A DNA stretch of 62,106 nt, from assembly GCA_943325515.2 (NCBI GenBank), contig CALPPS020000003.1, forward strand, positions 1 to 62,106, given 5' to 3'. Numbering within the stretch: position 1 is the stretch's first letter; every line of letters begins with the position of its first letter. Shown here one piece after another: positions 9,316 to 17,538 of the stretch. A program made the position numbers and the translations under genes. This stretch comes from Flavobacterium psychrophilum (GTDB taxonomy: Bacteria; Bacteroidota; Bacteroidia; Flavobacteriales; Flavobacteriaceae). The notes below the pieces were generated by a model, which ran no database searches, was not told the origin of the DNA, and worked only from the letters and a program-made list of their open reading frames with translations.

Positions 9316-9395
9316 AAGAGATAAGTTAATAGGGATAAGGGATAAGTTTTACAAGTGGTTTTTAGAGAACTTATCCCTTTCTCTAATCCCTTTTT
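9316..9395. repeat. Heptad-periodic inverted repeat H1 (AAG/CTT type)
   Basis: The left arm has AAG or a close variant at 9316, 9323, 9330 (TAG), 9337 and 9344, exactly 7 nt apart. The right arm mirrors it with CTT at 9370 and 9377, then a variant near 9384 and CTT at 9390. The arms contain a perfect 12-bp stem (9337-9348 with 9368-9379) around a 19-nt loop. It lies between murB and the PaiB-like gene, both on minus. Confidence 0.65.
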
Positions 9396-9403
9396 TTCTC
9401 TTT

Positions 9404-10417
9404 CTAAATCACATTTACTTCTGCTTCAATAGCAATTCCAAATTCCTTTAATATGGTTGCTTGTATGTCTTTTGAAACATTTAGAATTTCTTCTCCGGTT
9501 GCGTGGCCATAGTTTACTAAAACTAGTGCTTGGTTTTTATGAATTCCGGCATCACCAAAACGTTTTCCTTTGAATCCTGCTTTTTCAATGAGCCAACCTG
9601 CTGGTACTTTAACTTCAGTTTCAGAAACTATATAATGTGGCATTTCGGGATGTAATACATGGATTTTGTCAAAATATTCTTTACTAATTATAGGATTTTT
9701 AAAGAAACTTCCACTATTGCCGAGTTCTTTTGGGTCGGGTAATTTACTTTGACGAATAGTGATTACAGCATTGGAAACATCTTTTAAAGTAGGGGAGATA
9801 ATATTTTGTTTTTCCAATTCCTTAGTAATATCTCCATAGGAAGTGTTTATTTTATGATTACGTTTAGTTAGTTTAAAAACTACAGATGTAATTATGAATT
9901 GGTTTTTAACTGCATGTTTGAAAATACTTTCGCGATAGCCAAAATGACATTCTTCTTTACTAAAAGTTTTCATTTCTTGTGTTGCAATATTAATAGCTTC
10001 GCAAGAGACAAAAGTATCTTTAATTTCTGTGCCATAAGCACCAATATTTTGAACAGGTGTTGTTCCTACATTTCCTGGTATAAGCGACATGTTTTCTAAT
10101 CCACCAATGTTTTGATCAATAGTCCAAAGCACAAATTCGTGCCAATTTTCACCGGCCATACTTTCTACCCAAACAAAATCATCGTTTGCTTTTAGTATTT
10201 TTTTTCCTTTGAGGTCAATATGAATAACTAATGCATCAATATCTTTTGTCAAAAGCATGTTACTCCCACCACCTAGAATGAACTTTGTATTGCTCTTGTT
10301 TTCTTGTAAAATAGTTTTTAATTCTGAAACAGAATGAACAGCTACAAATTCTTTGGCTTTGGCTTCAATACCAAAAGTGTTATATTTTTTTAAAGAGATA
10401 TTATGTTGGATATTCAT
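9404..10417 (-). CDS. murB: UDP-N-acetylenolpyruvoylglucosamine reductase MurB
   Basis: FAD enzyme that reduces UDP-GlcNAc-enolpyruvate to UDP-MurNAc with NADPH, the second committed step of peptidoglycan precursor synthesis, in the cytoplasm. The FAD-binding domain shows NTFGIEAKAKEF near residue 13, ILGGGSNML near 47 and IPGNVGTTPVQNIGAYGTEI near 115. GYRESIFK near 165 and LGNSGSFFKNP near 240 carry the catalytic Ser region. At 337 residues with the Tyr-loop segment it resembles the type I (E. coli-like) enzyme. It is followed by the heptad repeat H1 and the PaiB-like gene. Confidence 0.96.
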   Translation of the reverse strand: MNIQHNISLKKYNTFGIEAKAKEFVAVHSVSELKTILQENKSNTKFILGGGSNMLLTKDIDALVIHIDLKGKKILKANDDFVWVESMAGENWHEFVLWTIDQNIGGLENMSLIPGNVGTTPVQNIGAYGTEIKDTFVSCEAINIATQEMKTFSKEECHFGYRESIFKHAVKNQFIITSVVFKLTKRNHKINTSYGDITKELEKQNIISPTLKDVSNAVITIRQSKLPDPKELGNSGSFFKNPIISKEYFDKIHVLHPEMPHYIVSETEVKVPAGWLIEKAGFKGKRFGDAGIHKNQALVLVNYGHATGEEILNVSKDIQATILKEFGIAIEAEVNVI

Positions 10418-10459
10418 ATTTTGTAAATTCTATTTACTTACAAAAATAGGTTAAAGATT

Positions 10460-12307
10460 TTAAACGAATTTAGTATAGTAATATTTCTGCCATTTGTGAA
10501 GCATAAATAGAGGCATAACATAGGGTAAAATCCTAGTATTTCCTTTTCTAACTTCGGCAACTAATTTTTTTCCATCAATATTTTCTAGCATTGGCATATT
10601 GAAAATAGTACTTGTTGCAAAGTTTTCTAGCTCATCTATAAACCTTGGGAAATTTAATAAATAACTTCCCCATGGTGCACTTAATCCAATTTTTTTGAAA
10701 TCTATAATTTCTTTTGGAAGTTTGACTTCCATAGTGGTTTTGAGAATGAACTTTCCTTTTTTGCCTGTAAAGAACCATTTGTCATCAAGTGTACCTAAAC
10801 CAGCAATTAATCGGTTGTCTAAAAAAGGTTCTCGACACTCAATGGATGCTCCCATAGTGCATCGGTCATTTCTATCAAGCAATGAGCACAAATAAGTGTG
10901 TTGATCAAAATATAAAGCTTGACGTTGTAAATTTTTAGGATATAATTCTTGGGCTTCTTTTAAAATTTGATGTCGATATTCATTTTCAGGTTTTTTCATG
11001 TTGCCATAAAATAAATTAACATCTTCTGGATAAACATTTGAACCATTGAAAATAACTAAATCAGAATCGCTATTTATTTTAGAATATCGAAATAATTTAT
11101 CGTATCGAGGTTGCTTATTGAAATTTTCAAATTTAGCAATTTGAGAAATTATTTTCAACAAAGAAGGATTTTTCAAAGCTTTGTAACGAACATAACCCCC
11201 CATTAATTCATCAGCGCCTTCTCCTGAAAGCAGTACCTTTACTTTTGGTTTTGACAATTTTGCAACAGCTAAAAGATGAGGTTCGTTAAGATGCATCAAT
11301 GGTTCGTCTTGAAAATAAGTGGTCTCTATTAAATTTTGATATAAAGTTTCATTGTCAAGTTGCGTATGGTTAAACTGAAAATGATACTCTTCAGTTATTC
11401 TTTTTGCCAAATGATGTTCATTATGCTCTTTTTCGGAAAAACTGATGTTAAAGGTTTCAATGTTTTTAAAATTCTGATGATATAAACTTGATAAAATTGA
11501 ACAAGAATCTAATCCACCACTAAGCAATACACCTACAGGCACATCACTAACCATTCTCAATTTTACTGATTCAAAAAATGTTTCTTCAAACCATTTCTTA
11601 GGATTGTTAATAGGTTTATGATTTTGGATTTCTTCTTTTAAATTCCACCATCTTGTTGAAGAACTTTTTCCATTTTCATCAATAATCATATAATGTCCAG
11701 GCAAAAGTTTTTTCACATGATTATAAAGTGTTTTTTCCCCTGCAACAAAACGATTATAGCTATATTCTTCCATTCCATTTTCTGAAATTTCAAGAGGAAC
11801 ACCAGCCGTGAAAATTGCTTTTTGTTCGGATGCAAAAAATAAAGTTTTTTGATAAAAAGAATAATACAAAGGTTTTACTCCCATTCTGTCACGACAAATG
11901 ATAAGTTTTTTTTCTTCATTATCCCAAATGGCAAACGCAAACATACCCTGTAAACGATGAAGCATATCCATTCCGTATAATTCGTAAAGTTTTAATAAAA
12001 CTTCAGTATCTGAGCCTGATTTTAAAGTGATTCCTTTATTTTTTAGTTCAGGATAGAAAGATTGATAATTATAAATTTCGCCGTTAAAAACGATAATATA
12101 CCTTCCGTTATCAGAAATAAAAGGTTGATGTCCGGCAGAAGAAGTATCAATAATAGATAATCTTCTGTGGCCTAATCCAATATTATTGTTAAGATAAATC
12201 CCTTTGTCATCTGGTCCACGATGTTCAAGGATATCACGCATTTTAACAAGTTGATTTTCGTCTACTCGTCTATGGTTTAAATGTAAAATCCCGTTGAGAC
12301 CACACAT
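10460..12307 (-). CDS. asnB: Asparagine synthase, glutamine-hydrolysing
   Basis: Class II glutamine amidotransferase fused to an AMP-forming asparagine synthase domain. The initiator Met is followed by the catalytic Cys2 (MCGLNG). The N-terminal GATase domain includes RGPDDKG and FNGEIYNY. The synthase domain has the pyrophosphate loop LSGGLDSCSIL near residue 265 and the SGEGADELMGGY motif near 365. At 615 residues it matches AsnB. It sits 3 bp downstream of a family 4 glycosyltransferase gene, so it may amidate a sugar acid in a surface polysaccharide rather than serve free asparagine supply. That alternative is an inference from context only. Confidence 0.92.
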   Translation of the reverse strand: MCGLNGILHLNHRRVDENQLVKMRDILEHRGPDDKGIYLNNNIGLGHRRLSIIDTSSAGHQPFISDNGRYIIVFNGEIYNYQSFYPELKNKGITLKSGSDTEVLLKLYELYGMDMLHRLQGMFAFAIWDNEEKKLIICRDRMGVKPLYYSFYQKTLFFASEQKAIFTAGVPLEISENGMEEYSYNRFVAGEKTLYNHVKKLLPGHYMIIDENGKSSSTRWWNLKEEIQNHKPINNPKKWFEETFFESVKLRMVSDVPVGVLLSGGLDSCSILSSLYHQNFKNIETFNISFSEKEHNEHHLAKRITEEYHFQFNHTQLDNETLYQNLIETTYFQDEPLMHLNEPHLLAVAKLSKPKVKVLLSGEGADELMGGYVRYKALKNPSLLKIISQIAKFENFNKQPRYDKLFRYSKINSDSDLVIFNGSNVYPEDVNLFYGNMKKPENEYRHQILKEAQELYPKNLQRQALYFDQHTYLCSLLDRNDRCTMGASIECREPFLDNRLIAGLGTLDDKWFFTGKKGKFILKTTMEVKLPKEIIDFKKIGLSAPWGSYLLNFPRFIDELENFATSTIFNMPMLENIDGKKLVAEVRKGNTRILPYVMPLFMLHKWQKYYYTKFV

Positions 12308-12310
12308 ACT

Positions 12311-13378
12311 TTATTGGGAAATAGATTTAACATTAATTAAATCATGATATTTTTGAGCAATTTTTTTCATGTTTTTCTCATAGTTGGCATATATTTCTAC
12401 AAAATTCCGATTTTCAGCTACAGCTTTCTTTCTTAAATTAATATTTTTATAGGCCCATAGCAATTCTTCTGCTAATTTAAACTCATTTTCTGATGGTACA
12501 AGTATGCCGTTTACTTTTTGTGAGATCCAATCCCTATTGCCAGGTAAATCACTTACTATTGGGAAACATCCACACATCATTGCTTCAAAAAGAGATGCAG
12601 AAACACCTTCTGTTACGGGCATGCTGATGTAGAAATTTGAATTAAGTAAAAATTTAGGGATGCTATTATTTTCAATTCTGCCTATAAAATCAACTTCCGT
12701 ATCTATTGCCAGTTTTTTTGCCAAAGATTTTAAATTAGATAATTCAATTCCATCTCCAATAACAGTTAATTTAAAAGGAATGTTATTTTGTTTTAAAATA
12801 GCAAAAGCCTTTAAAATTACATCATGTTTATATTCTGGTTGAAGAGATCGAGTAACTATTGCATTTATTAATTTGTCCTCTGATGTGTCTTTAAATTTAA
12901 ATAAAGCTAAATTTATTCCTTTTGGCAAAGTCATAACTTTTGTCATGTCAACACCCGATTTTTTGATGTCTTCAGCAATTACATTCCCCCACGCATGAAT
13001 TAAATCTGCTTTTTGAAAGACATATTTTTGAAGTATTTTTTTGAATGGATATGAAAGTGAATATTTTGGCCACAAATCTGTAATTCCTTGTTGAGCAATT
13101 GCCATAGGTTTTATTCCTGAAAGTGCTGCCAAAAAGCCATAACTTGTTGTTCGTTCTGCTATTACCATATCGGCATTGCACTTCTTAGCAATACTTTTTA
13201 TAGTTAAAAATGCTTTTGCTAATTCTAATAGTCTTGCTATTCGATGAATACTTTTACTGCTATTTTGCAATTCCCAAGTAAGAATTTCAAAATCGCCAAA
13301 TTCCTTGAGACCATTCATCCAAGTAATGGCATCTGCACGATAGGTTTCTCCTAAAAATAGAATTCTTTTTTTTGACAT
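12311..13378 (-). CDS. Family 4-type glycosyltransferase
   Basis: GT-B fold glycosyltransferase of 355 residues. The acceptor-binding N-terminal half starts RILFLGETYRADAITWM. The donor-binding half has the EX7E motif in TEGVSASLFEAMMCGCFPIVSD near residue 255-265 (quoted in part: EGVSASLFEAMMCG). There are no membrane helices, so it is likely a cytoplasmic or peripheral enzyme. With asnB directly downstream it may belong to a small polysaccharide or glycan operon. Donor and acceptor cannot be read from sequence. Confidence 0.87.
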   Translation of the reverse strand: MSKKRILFLGETYRADAITWMNGLKEFGDFEILTWELQNSSKSIHRIARLLELAKAFLTIKSIAKKCNADMVIAERTTSYGFLAALSGIKPMAIAQQGITDLWPKYSLSYPFKKILQKYVFQKADLIHAWGNVIAEDIKKSGVDMTKVMTLPKGINLALFKFKDTSEDKLINAIVTRSLQPEYKHDVILKAFAILKQNNIPFKLTVIGDGIELSNLKSLAKKLAIDTEVDFIGRIENNSIPKFLLNSNFYISMPVTEGVSASLFEAMMCGCFPIVSDLPGNRDWISQKVNGILVPSENEFKLAEELLWAYKNINLRKKAVAENRNFVEIYANYEKNMKKIAQKYHDLINVKSISQ

Positions 13379-13384
13379 TAGGAT

Positions 13385-14059
13385 TTAATCTTCAGTTGCT
13401 AAAGCTCTGGTTAAAAAGTCATTCAATGGTTTTAATACAATTAATTTCTGAGCAATAACTTTACTAAAGTCCTTGTTTGTAAATAGTTCGTCATCAATTT
13501 TTTCTGAAGCCGTAAAACTTTTAAGTTTTAAAAATTCAATAGCAGGATGATTGGGTTCAAATCCTTTAGGAGCATTTTTTAATGAATTTGATTCGTTCTG
13601 TGTTATGGAAATAAATTCTTTTTTAAAGTTATAGTCATTTACTATTGCTTCTAAATCTTCGTAGAAAAAAACAATTTCTTTCCTGATTTTTTTTAATTCA
13701 TCTGCTTCAGGGCACCATACACCGCCAGCAATAAAAGAGTTTCCTTTTTCAAAATGAATATAATAACCTGGACTGTTTTTTCTGAATTTATTTTGGGTCA
13801 ACCAAACTCCCATATTGGTTTTATAAGGTGATTTGTCTTTTGAAAAACGAATATCTCGGTTAATTCTAAAAGTACAATTTTTTACTTCCAAAAGTTCTAA
13901 TGATTCATCAAGAGGTTTCATCTCATTTAAAATAGACGCAATATAGTTATGATATTCTTTCTTATAGTTTTCATACCTTTTTTTATTGGCATGCATCCAT
14001 TCGGTATTGTTATTGGCAATTAAATCTGTAAGAAATTGTAAAGCTTCTTTGGTTATCAT
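13385..14059 (-). CDS. DUF2461 family protein
   Basis: 224-residue soluble protein of the DUF2461 (TIGR02453) family; no biochemical function is established. Family landmarks are the N-terminal LTDLIANNNTEWMHANKKRY, the RINRDIRFSKDKSPYKTNMG block near residue 65-85 and YYIHFEKGNSFIAGGVW near 98. Stops and starts of the neighbours are 1-7 bp away on both sides, suggesting one transcript with the rhodanese-thioredoxin gene upstream and the glycosyltransferase downstream. Confidence 0.88.
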   Translation of the reverse strand: MITKEALQFLTDLIANNNTEWMHANKKRYENYKKEYHNYIASILNEMKPLDESLELLEVKNCTFRINRDIRFSKDKSPYKTNMGVWLTQNKFRKNSPGYYIHFEKGNSFIAGGVWCPEADELKKIRKEIVFFYEDLEAIVNDYNFKKEFISITQNESNSLKNAPKGFEPNHPAIEFLKLKSFTASEKIDDELFTNKDFSKVIAQKLIVLKPLNDFLTRALATED

Positions 14060-14060
14060 A

Positions 14061-14756
14061 CTATAAATGTTTTCTTAAATCATCTTCAGTAATATAACCA
14101 ATATTTCTCCATACTTCTATGCCTTTTTCATAAACAATTATAACAGGCAAACCGTCTAATTTTAGCTGGTTAACTATTGTTTTATTTTCATCAGCATCTA
14201 ATTGTACAATTTTTATTTTGGCAGCCATTTCTGCCTGAAGTTTCAAAATATATGGTTTCATTTTTTGACAAGGTGCACACCATTTTGCATTAAAATCAAT
14301 CATCACACGATTACTTGATTTAACTAGCTCAGTATATTCTTGGTCACATATCCCTATAATTTTATTACTTGGCTTTGTGTTTTCAGCTGCATTCCATTTC
14401 ATAATTCCTCCTTCTAAATTATAGATTTCACTGAAACCTAGTTCCGCTAATTTACTTGCCGCTTGTGAACTTCTCCCACCTACTTTGCAGTACACAAAAA
14501 TAGGTTTTGATTTATCATAGTTTTCAGATTTGGTTAAGAAATCATCACTATTCCAATTTACATTAGTGGCATTTTCAATATGTTCAGAGTTAAATTCTTC
14601 TGGAGTTCTAACATCTAATAATTGTGGGTTTTTGTTTGATTTAAGTTTTTCGGCAAACGTTTTTACGTCAACAGTTTGTATGTTTTTAGATTGTTGTCCT
14701 TGACAACTTAAAAATAAAAAACTCATTGCAATAAGTGGAAGAATTTTGATTTTCAT
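14061..14756 (-). CDS. Rhodanese-thioredoxin fusion lipoprotein
   Basis: Exported lipoprotein (MKIKILPLIAMSFLFLSC, lipid Cys near residue 18) carrying two redox modules. A rhodanese domain (about 28-120) has the active Cys in VYCKVGGRSS. A thioredoxin domain (about 130-231) has the CXXC site WCAPC. The pairing suggests periplasmic handling of sulfane sulfur or disulfides, with the thioredoxin Cys pair regenerating the rhodanese persulfide; that coupling is inference. It is the likely second gene of a recF-led minus-strand run. Confidence 0.92.
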   Translation of the reverse strand: MKIKILPLIAMSFLFLSCQGQQSKNIQTVDVKTFAEKLKSNKNPQLLDVRTPEEFNSEHIENATNVNWNSDDFLTKSENYDKSKPIFVYCKVGGRSSQAASKLAELGFSEIYNLEGGIMKWNAAENTKPSNKIIGICDQEYTELVKSSNRVMIDFNAKWCAPCQKMKPYILKLQAEMAAKIKIVQLDADENKTIVNQLKLDGLPVIIVYEKGIEVWRNIGYITEDDLRKHL

Positions 14757-14795
14757 ATATTTAAATTTTTAGCTAATTTACAAAATAGGAACACA

Positions 14796-15875
14796 CTATA
14801 AATTAAATATTTTGTAACTTTGATGGGTTGTTTTTACTATATCTTCAGTACGATCTGGATGCGTATCGGAAATGAATAATTGTCCAAATTCTTCATTATT
14901 TACCATTTCAATTATTTTGCTTACTCTAAATTCATCAAGCTTATCAAAAATATCATCAAAAAGTAAAATGGGTTTTTCTCCACTTTGTTTTTTTACAAAA
15001 TCAAACTGGGCTAGTTTTAATGCAATGAGAAATGATTTTTGTTGACCTTGTGAACCAAATTTTTTTATAGGATAATTATCAATTTCAAATGACAAGTCAT
15101 CTTTATGAACTCCTACAGAGGTGTATTGTAAAACTCTGTCTTTGCTGAGGTTTTCTTGTAGTAACGTTATGGTATCTTTCTCAAATAAATCACTTTGATA
15201 AATTAACTGCACCGTTTCAGATGAATTAGTAATTTCTTGATGATATTTATTAAATATTGGAATAAAATCAACTAAAAAATGCTGTCGTTTGTTAAAAATT
15301 AATTGACCAAGGTTATTCAATTGTTCATTATAAATACTTAAAGTATCATTTTCAAAAACATGGTTTAAAGCAAAGTATTTGAGTAAAGCATTACGTTGAC
15401 TGATTATTTTTTGGTACTGAATAAGTTCTTGTAAATAAGAATTGTCTAATTGTGAAATTACACTATCCATAAATTTTCTTCGTGTTTCACTTCCTTCAAC
15501 AATCAAATCCCTATCTGCGGGAGATATTATTACAAGAGGAATAAAACCAATGTGGTCCGATAATTTCTCGTAAAGTTTACTGTTACGTTTTAGTATTTTT
15601 TTTTGACCTTTTTTTAAACTACAAAGAATTTGTTCCGTTCTATTATTTTTTTTAAATTCTCCGTCTACAACAAAAAACTCTTCTCCGTGTTTGATATTCT
15701 GAACTGCTAGAGGATTAAAATAGCTTTTACCGTTAGCTAAATGATAGATTGCATCAAGAATATTGGTTTTTCCAATACCATTTTTACCCACAAAGCAGTT
15801 AATCTTGGCATCAAAATCAAAATTTGCCTCCGAAAAATTTTTATAATTGAGTACCGAAATATTTTTTAAAAACAT
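14796..15875 (-). CDS. recF: DNA replication/repair protein RecF
   Basis: SMC-like ATPase that helps load RecA at single-strand gaps. Walker A is GKNGIGKT at residues 30-37, the ABC-type signature lies in [14 protein letters not shown] near 270, and Walker B is [12 protein letters not shown] near 300. Length 359 fits. It is divergent from the TPR gene with 143 bp between starts. No dnaA/dnaN/gyrB neighbours are present, so this is not an origin-type recF locus. Confidence 0.95.
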   Translation of the reverse strand: MFLKNISVLNYKNFSEANFDFDAKINCFVGKNGIGKTNILDAIYHLANGKSYFNPLAVQNIKHGEEFFVVDGEFKKNNRTEQILCSLKKGQKKILKRNSKLYEKLSDHIGFIPLVIISPADRDLIVEGSETRRKFMDSVISQLDNSYLQELIQYQKIISQRNALLKYFALNHVFENDTLSIYNEQLNNLGQLIFNKRQHFLVDFIPIFNKYHQEITNSSETVQLIYQSDLFEKDTITLLQENLSKDRVLQYTSVGVHKDDLSFEIDNYPIKKFGSQGQQKSFLIALKLAQFDFVKKQSGEKPILLFDDIFDKLDEFRVSKIIEMVNNEEFGQLFISDTHPDRTEDIVKTTHQSYKIFNL

Positions 15876-15989
15876 TGTAAAAGCTTACTATTACTGAAAA
15901 GGATGTGATTTTTATTTTTTATTTTGAAAGTGCCTGCAAATTATTGAAAAATATCGACAAAAATCGCTTTTAAATATGAATAAAAATTT

Positions 15990-15997
15990 TATTTTTG
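15990..15997 (+). promoter_or_regulatory. Candidate -7 promoter box for the TPR gene
   Basis: TATTTTTG matches TAnnTTTG and ends 21 nt before the ATG at 16019. No TTG at the standard -33 distance is seen. Confidence 0.45.
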
Positions 15998-16018
15998 CGG
16001 ACACTAAATTACAAATAG

Positions 16019-16807
16019 ATGGCAACTTTTAACAAAAGAGGATATAAAGCACCAAAAGAAAAAGCTGAAAAATTAGATAACAATTTCATTGAAGATGTTA
16101 ATGTTGATGAAAAAGATAGTGCAACTGCAAAAGCATTTGAATCATTAGATCAAACAGCTTCAAGAGCAGAAGATTTCATTGCAAAAAATCAAAAATACAT
16201 TTTAGGTTTACTGACGATTGTGGTTTTAGCAACTGTTGGTTATTTTTCGTATCAAAAATTTATCAACGAGCCTAATCAACAAGAAGCTGCCGAAGAATTA
16301 TTTGTAGCGCAGCAAAATTTTCAAAAAGCAGTTGATGATACTTCAAACAAAGCAGATTCTTTATACAATTTAGTATTAAAAGGTTCAGAAGGTAAATCTG
16401 GTGTAATTAAAATTGCTGAAGAATATGCTGGAACCGATGCTGCTAACGAAGCAAATTATATGGCAGGTATTGCTTATTTAAATACAGGTAAATATCCTCA
16501 GGCAGTAACTAGTTTAGAGAAATTTTCATCGGATGACGTTATGTTAAGTACTTTAGCAAAAGGCGCTGTTGGTGATGCTTATGCTCAACAAAATAAACAA
16601 AAAGAAGCTTTAGATTGGTACATAAAAGCTGCCGATGCTAATAAAAATAATTTTACAAGACCAAGATATTTATTAAAATCAGGTAAAACGTCTTTGTTAT
16701 TAGGTAATAAAACAGATGCTTTAAAATATTTCAATGATATCAAAGACAATTTTGAGACTTCTCCTGAAGCACAACAAATTGATGCTTTGATTGGTTTAGC
16801 TCAATAA
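16019..16807 (+). CDS. TPR-repeat membrane protein (YfgM-like)
   Basis: 262 residues: a charged N-terminal cytoplasmic part, one membrane helix near residues 60-78 (YILGLLTIVVLATVGYFSY) and a C-terminal TPR-like region (ANYMAGIAYLNTGKYPQAV, KGAVGDAYAQQNKQKEALDWY). The layout resembles YfgM-type proteins that act with periplasmic folding helpers at the Sec translocon. That function is by analogy only. The gene heads a plus-strand series with ribH and mutL; a heptad repeat lies between it and ribH. Confidence 0.8.
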   Translation: MATFNKRGYKAPKEKAEKLDNNFIEDVNVDEKDSATAKAFESLDQTASRAEDFIAKNQKYILGLLTIVVLATVGYFSYQKFINEPNQQEAAEELFVAQQNFQKAVDDTSNKADSLYNLVLKGSEGKSGVIKIAEEYAGTDAANEANYMAGIAYLNTGKYPQAVTSLEKFSSDDVMLSTLAKGAVGDAYAQQNKQKEALDWYIKAADANKNNFTRPRYLLKSGKTSLLLGNKTDALKYFNDIKDNFETSPEAQQIDALIGLAQ

Positions 16808-16809
16808 AT

Positions 16810-16878
16810 AGTAATCAGTATTCAGTGTTTAGTTGGCAATTAATCTTGCTGAGCACTTACATCTGATGGCTGAACACT
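16810..16878. repeat. Heptad-periodic inverted repeat H2 (AGT/ACT type)
   Basis: AGT occurs at 16810, 16817, 16824 and 16831, exactly 7 nt apart. After about 20 nt the mirrored arm has ACT, TCT, GCT, ACT at 16855, 16862, 16869 and 16876, again exactly 7 apart. The element fills the spacer between the TPR gene and ribH and ends 8 nt before the ribH ATG. Confidence 0.72.
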
Positions 16879-16885
16879 AATAATA

Positions 16886-17362
16886 ATGGCTACAGCAAAC
16901 AAAAACTTATCCAATTACGATAAAAGTACAATCCCAAACGCGAAAAAATTTCGGTTTGGGATTATTGTTTCTGAGTGGAATAATCACATAACTAATGGAT
17001 TATATTCGGGTGCAGAAATAGCTTTGTTAGACTGCGGTGCTTTGCCCAATAATATTGTGCGTAAAAATGTTCCAGGTAGTTTTGAGTTGATTTATGCTGC
17101 AAAGCAAATGATGAAATCGCGAGATTTTGATGTAATTATAACCATAGGTTCAGTAATTAAAGGAGAAACGATGCATTTTGATTTTGTATGCCAAGGCGTA
17201 ACTAATGGTATAGCAATGCTTAATGCTGAAGGTGATATTCCCATTATTTTTTGTGTGCTAACTGACAACACCGAACAACAATCTATTGATAGAAGTGGAG
17301 GAATTCATGGAAACAAAGGTACTGAAGCCGCCATTGCCGCCATTAAAATGGCTGATTTGTGA
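16886..17362 (+). CDS. ribH: 6,7-dimethyl-8-ribityllumazine synthase
   Basis: Condenses 5-amino-6-ribitylamino-uracil with 3,4-dihydroxy-2-butanone 4-phosphate in riboflavin synthesis. Landmarks of the icosahedral lumazine synthase are visible: FGIIVSEWN near residue 25 (substrate Trp), VPGSFEL near 61, GSVIKGETMHFDFV near 85-99 with the catalytic His, and the C-terminal GNKGTEAA. Length 158 is normal. No other rib genes are nearby. Confidence 0.95.
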   Translation: MATANKNLSNYDKSTIPNAKKFRFGIIVSEWNNHITNGLYSGAEIALLDCGALPNNIVRKNVPGSFELIYAAKQMMKSRDFDVIITIGSVIKGETMHFDFVCQGVTNGIAMLNAEGDIPIIFCVLTDNTEQQSIDRSGGIHGNKGTEAAIAAIKMADL

Positions 17363-17402
17363 AAGAATAAATTGTAATATTTTATTTTAACTAATAATAT
17401 TG

Positions 17403-17431
17403 ACCTATTCTATTCCGGAGTAGGTTTTTTT
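17403..17431 (+). terminator. Intrinsic terminator after ribH
   Basis: ACCTATTC (17403-17410) pairs with GAGTAGGT (17418-17425), 8 bp with one T-G wobble and a 7-nt loop, followed by TTTTTT. It separates ribH from mutL. Confidence 0.75.
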
Positions 17432-17489
17432 ATTTTTAGGTAACTATTAACTATAAATCCCAATAGTTTTTGCTTAAATTTGCTTGCTT

Positions 17490-17533
17490 CAGTGAACCAA
17501 CTACTGAAAACCAACTACTGTAAACTGAATACT
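17490..17533. repeat. Heptad-periodic repeat H3 (ACT type)
   Basis: ACT falls at 17503, 17517, 17524 and 17531, in register every 7 nt with one degenerate unit at 17510; extra ACTs lie at 17500 and 17514. A single opposing CAGT is at 17490. The element ends 5 nt before the mutL ATG, so it would form the mutL leader. It looks like the right arm of the two-armed elements. Confidence 0.6.
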
Positions 17534-17538
17534 AAATA

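Noticed and set aside
9337..9379. Terminator between murB and the PaiB-like gene
   Set aside because: The stem is perfect, but the T run follows on the plus strand, where no gene ends; both genes are on minus. The heptad register explains the symmetry better.
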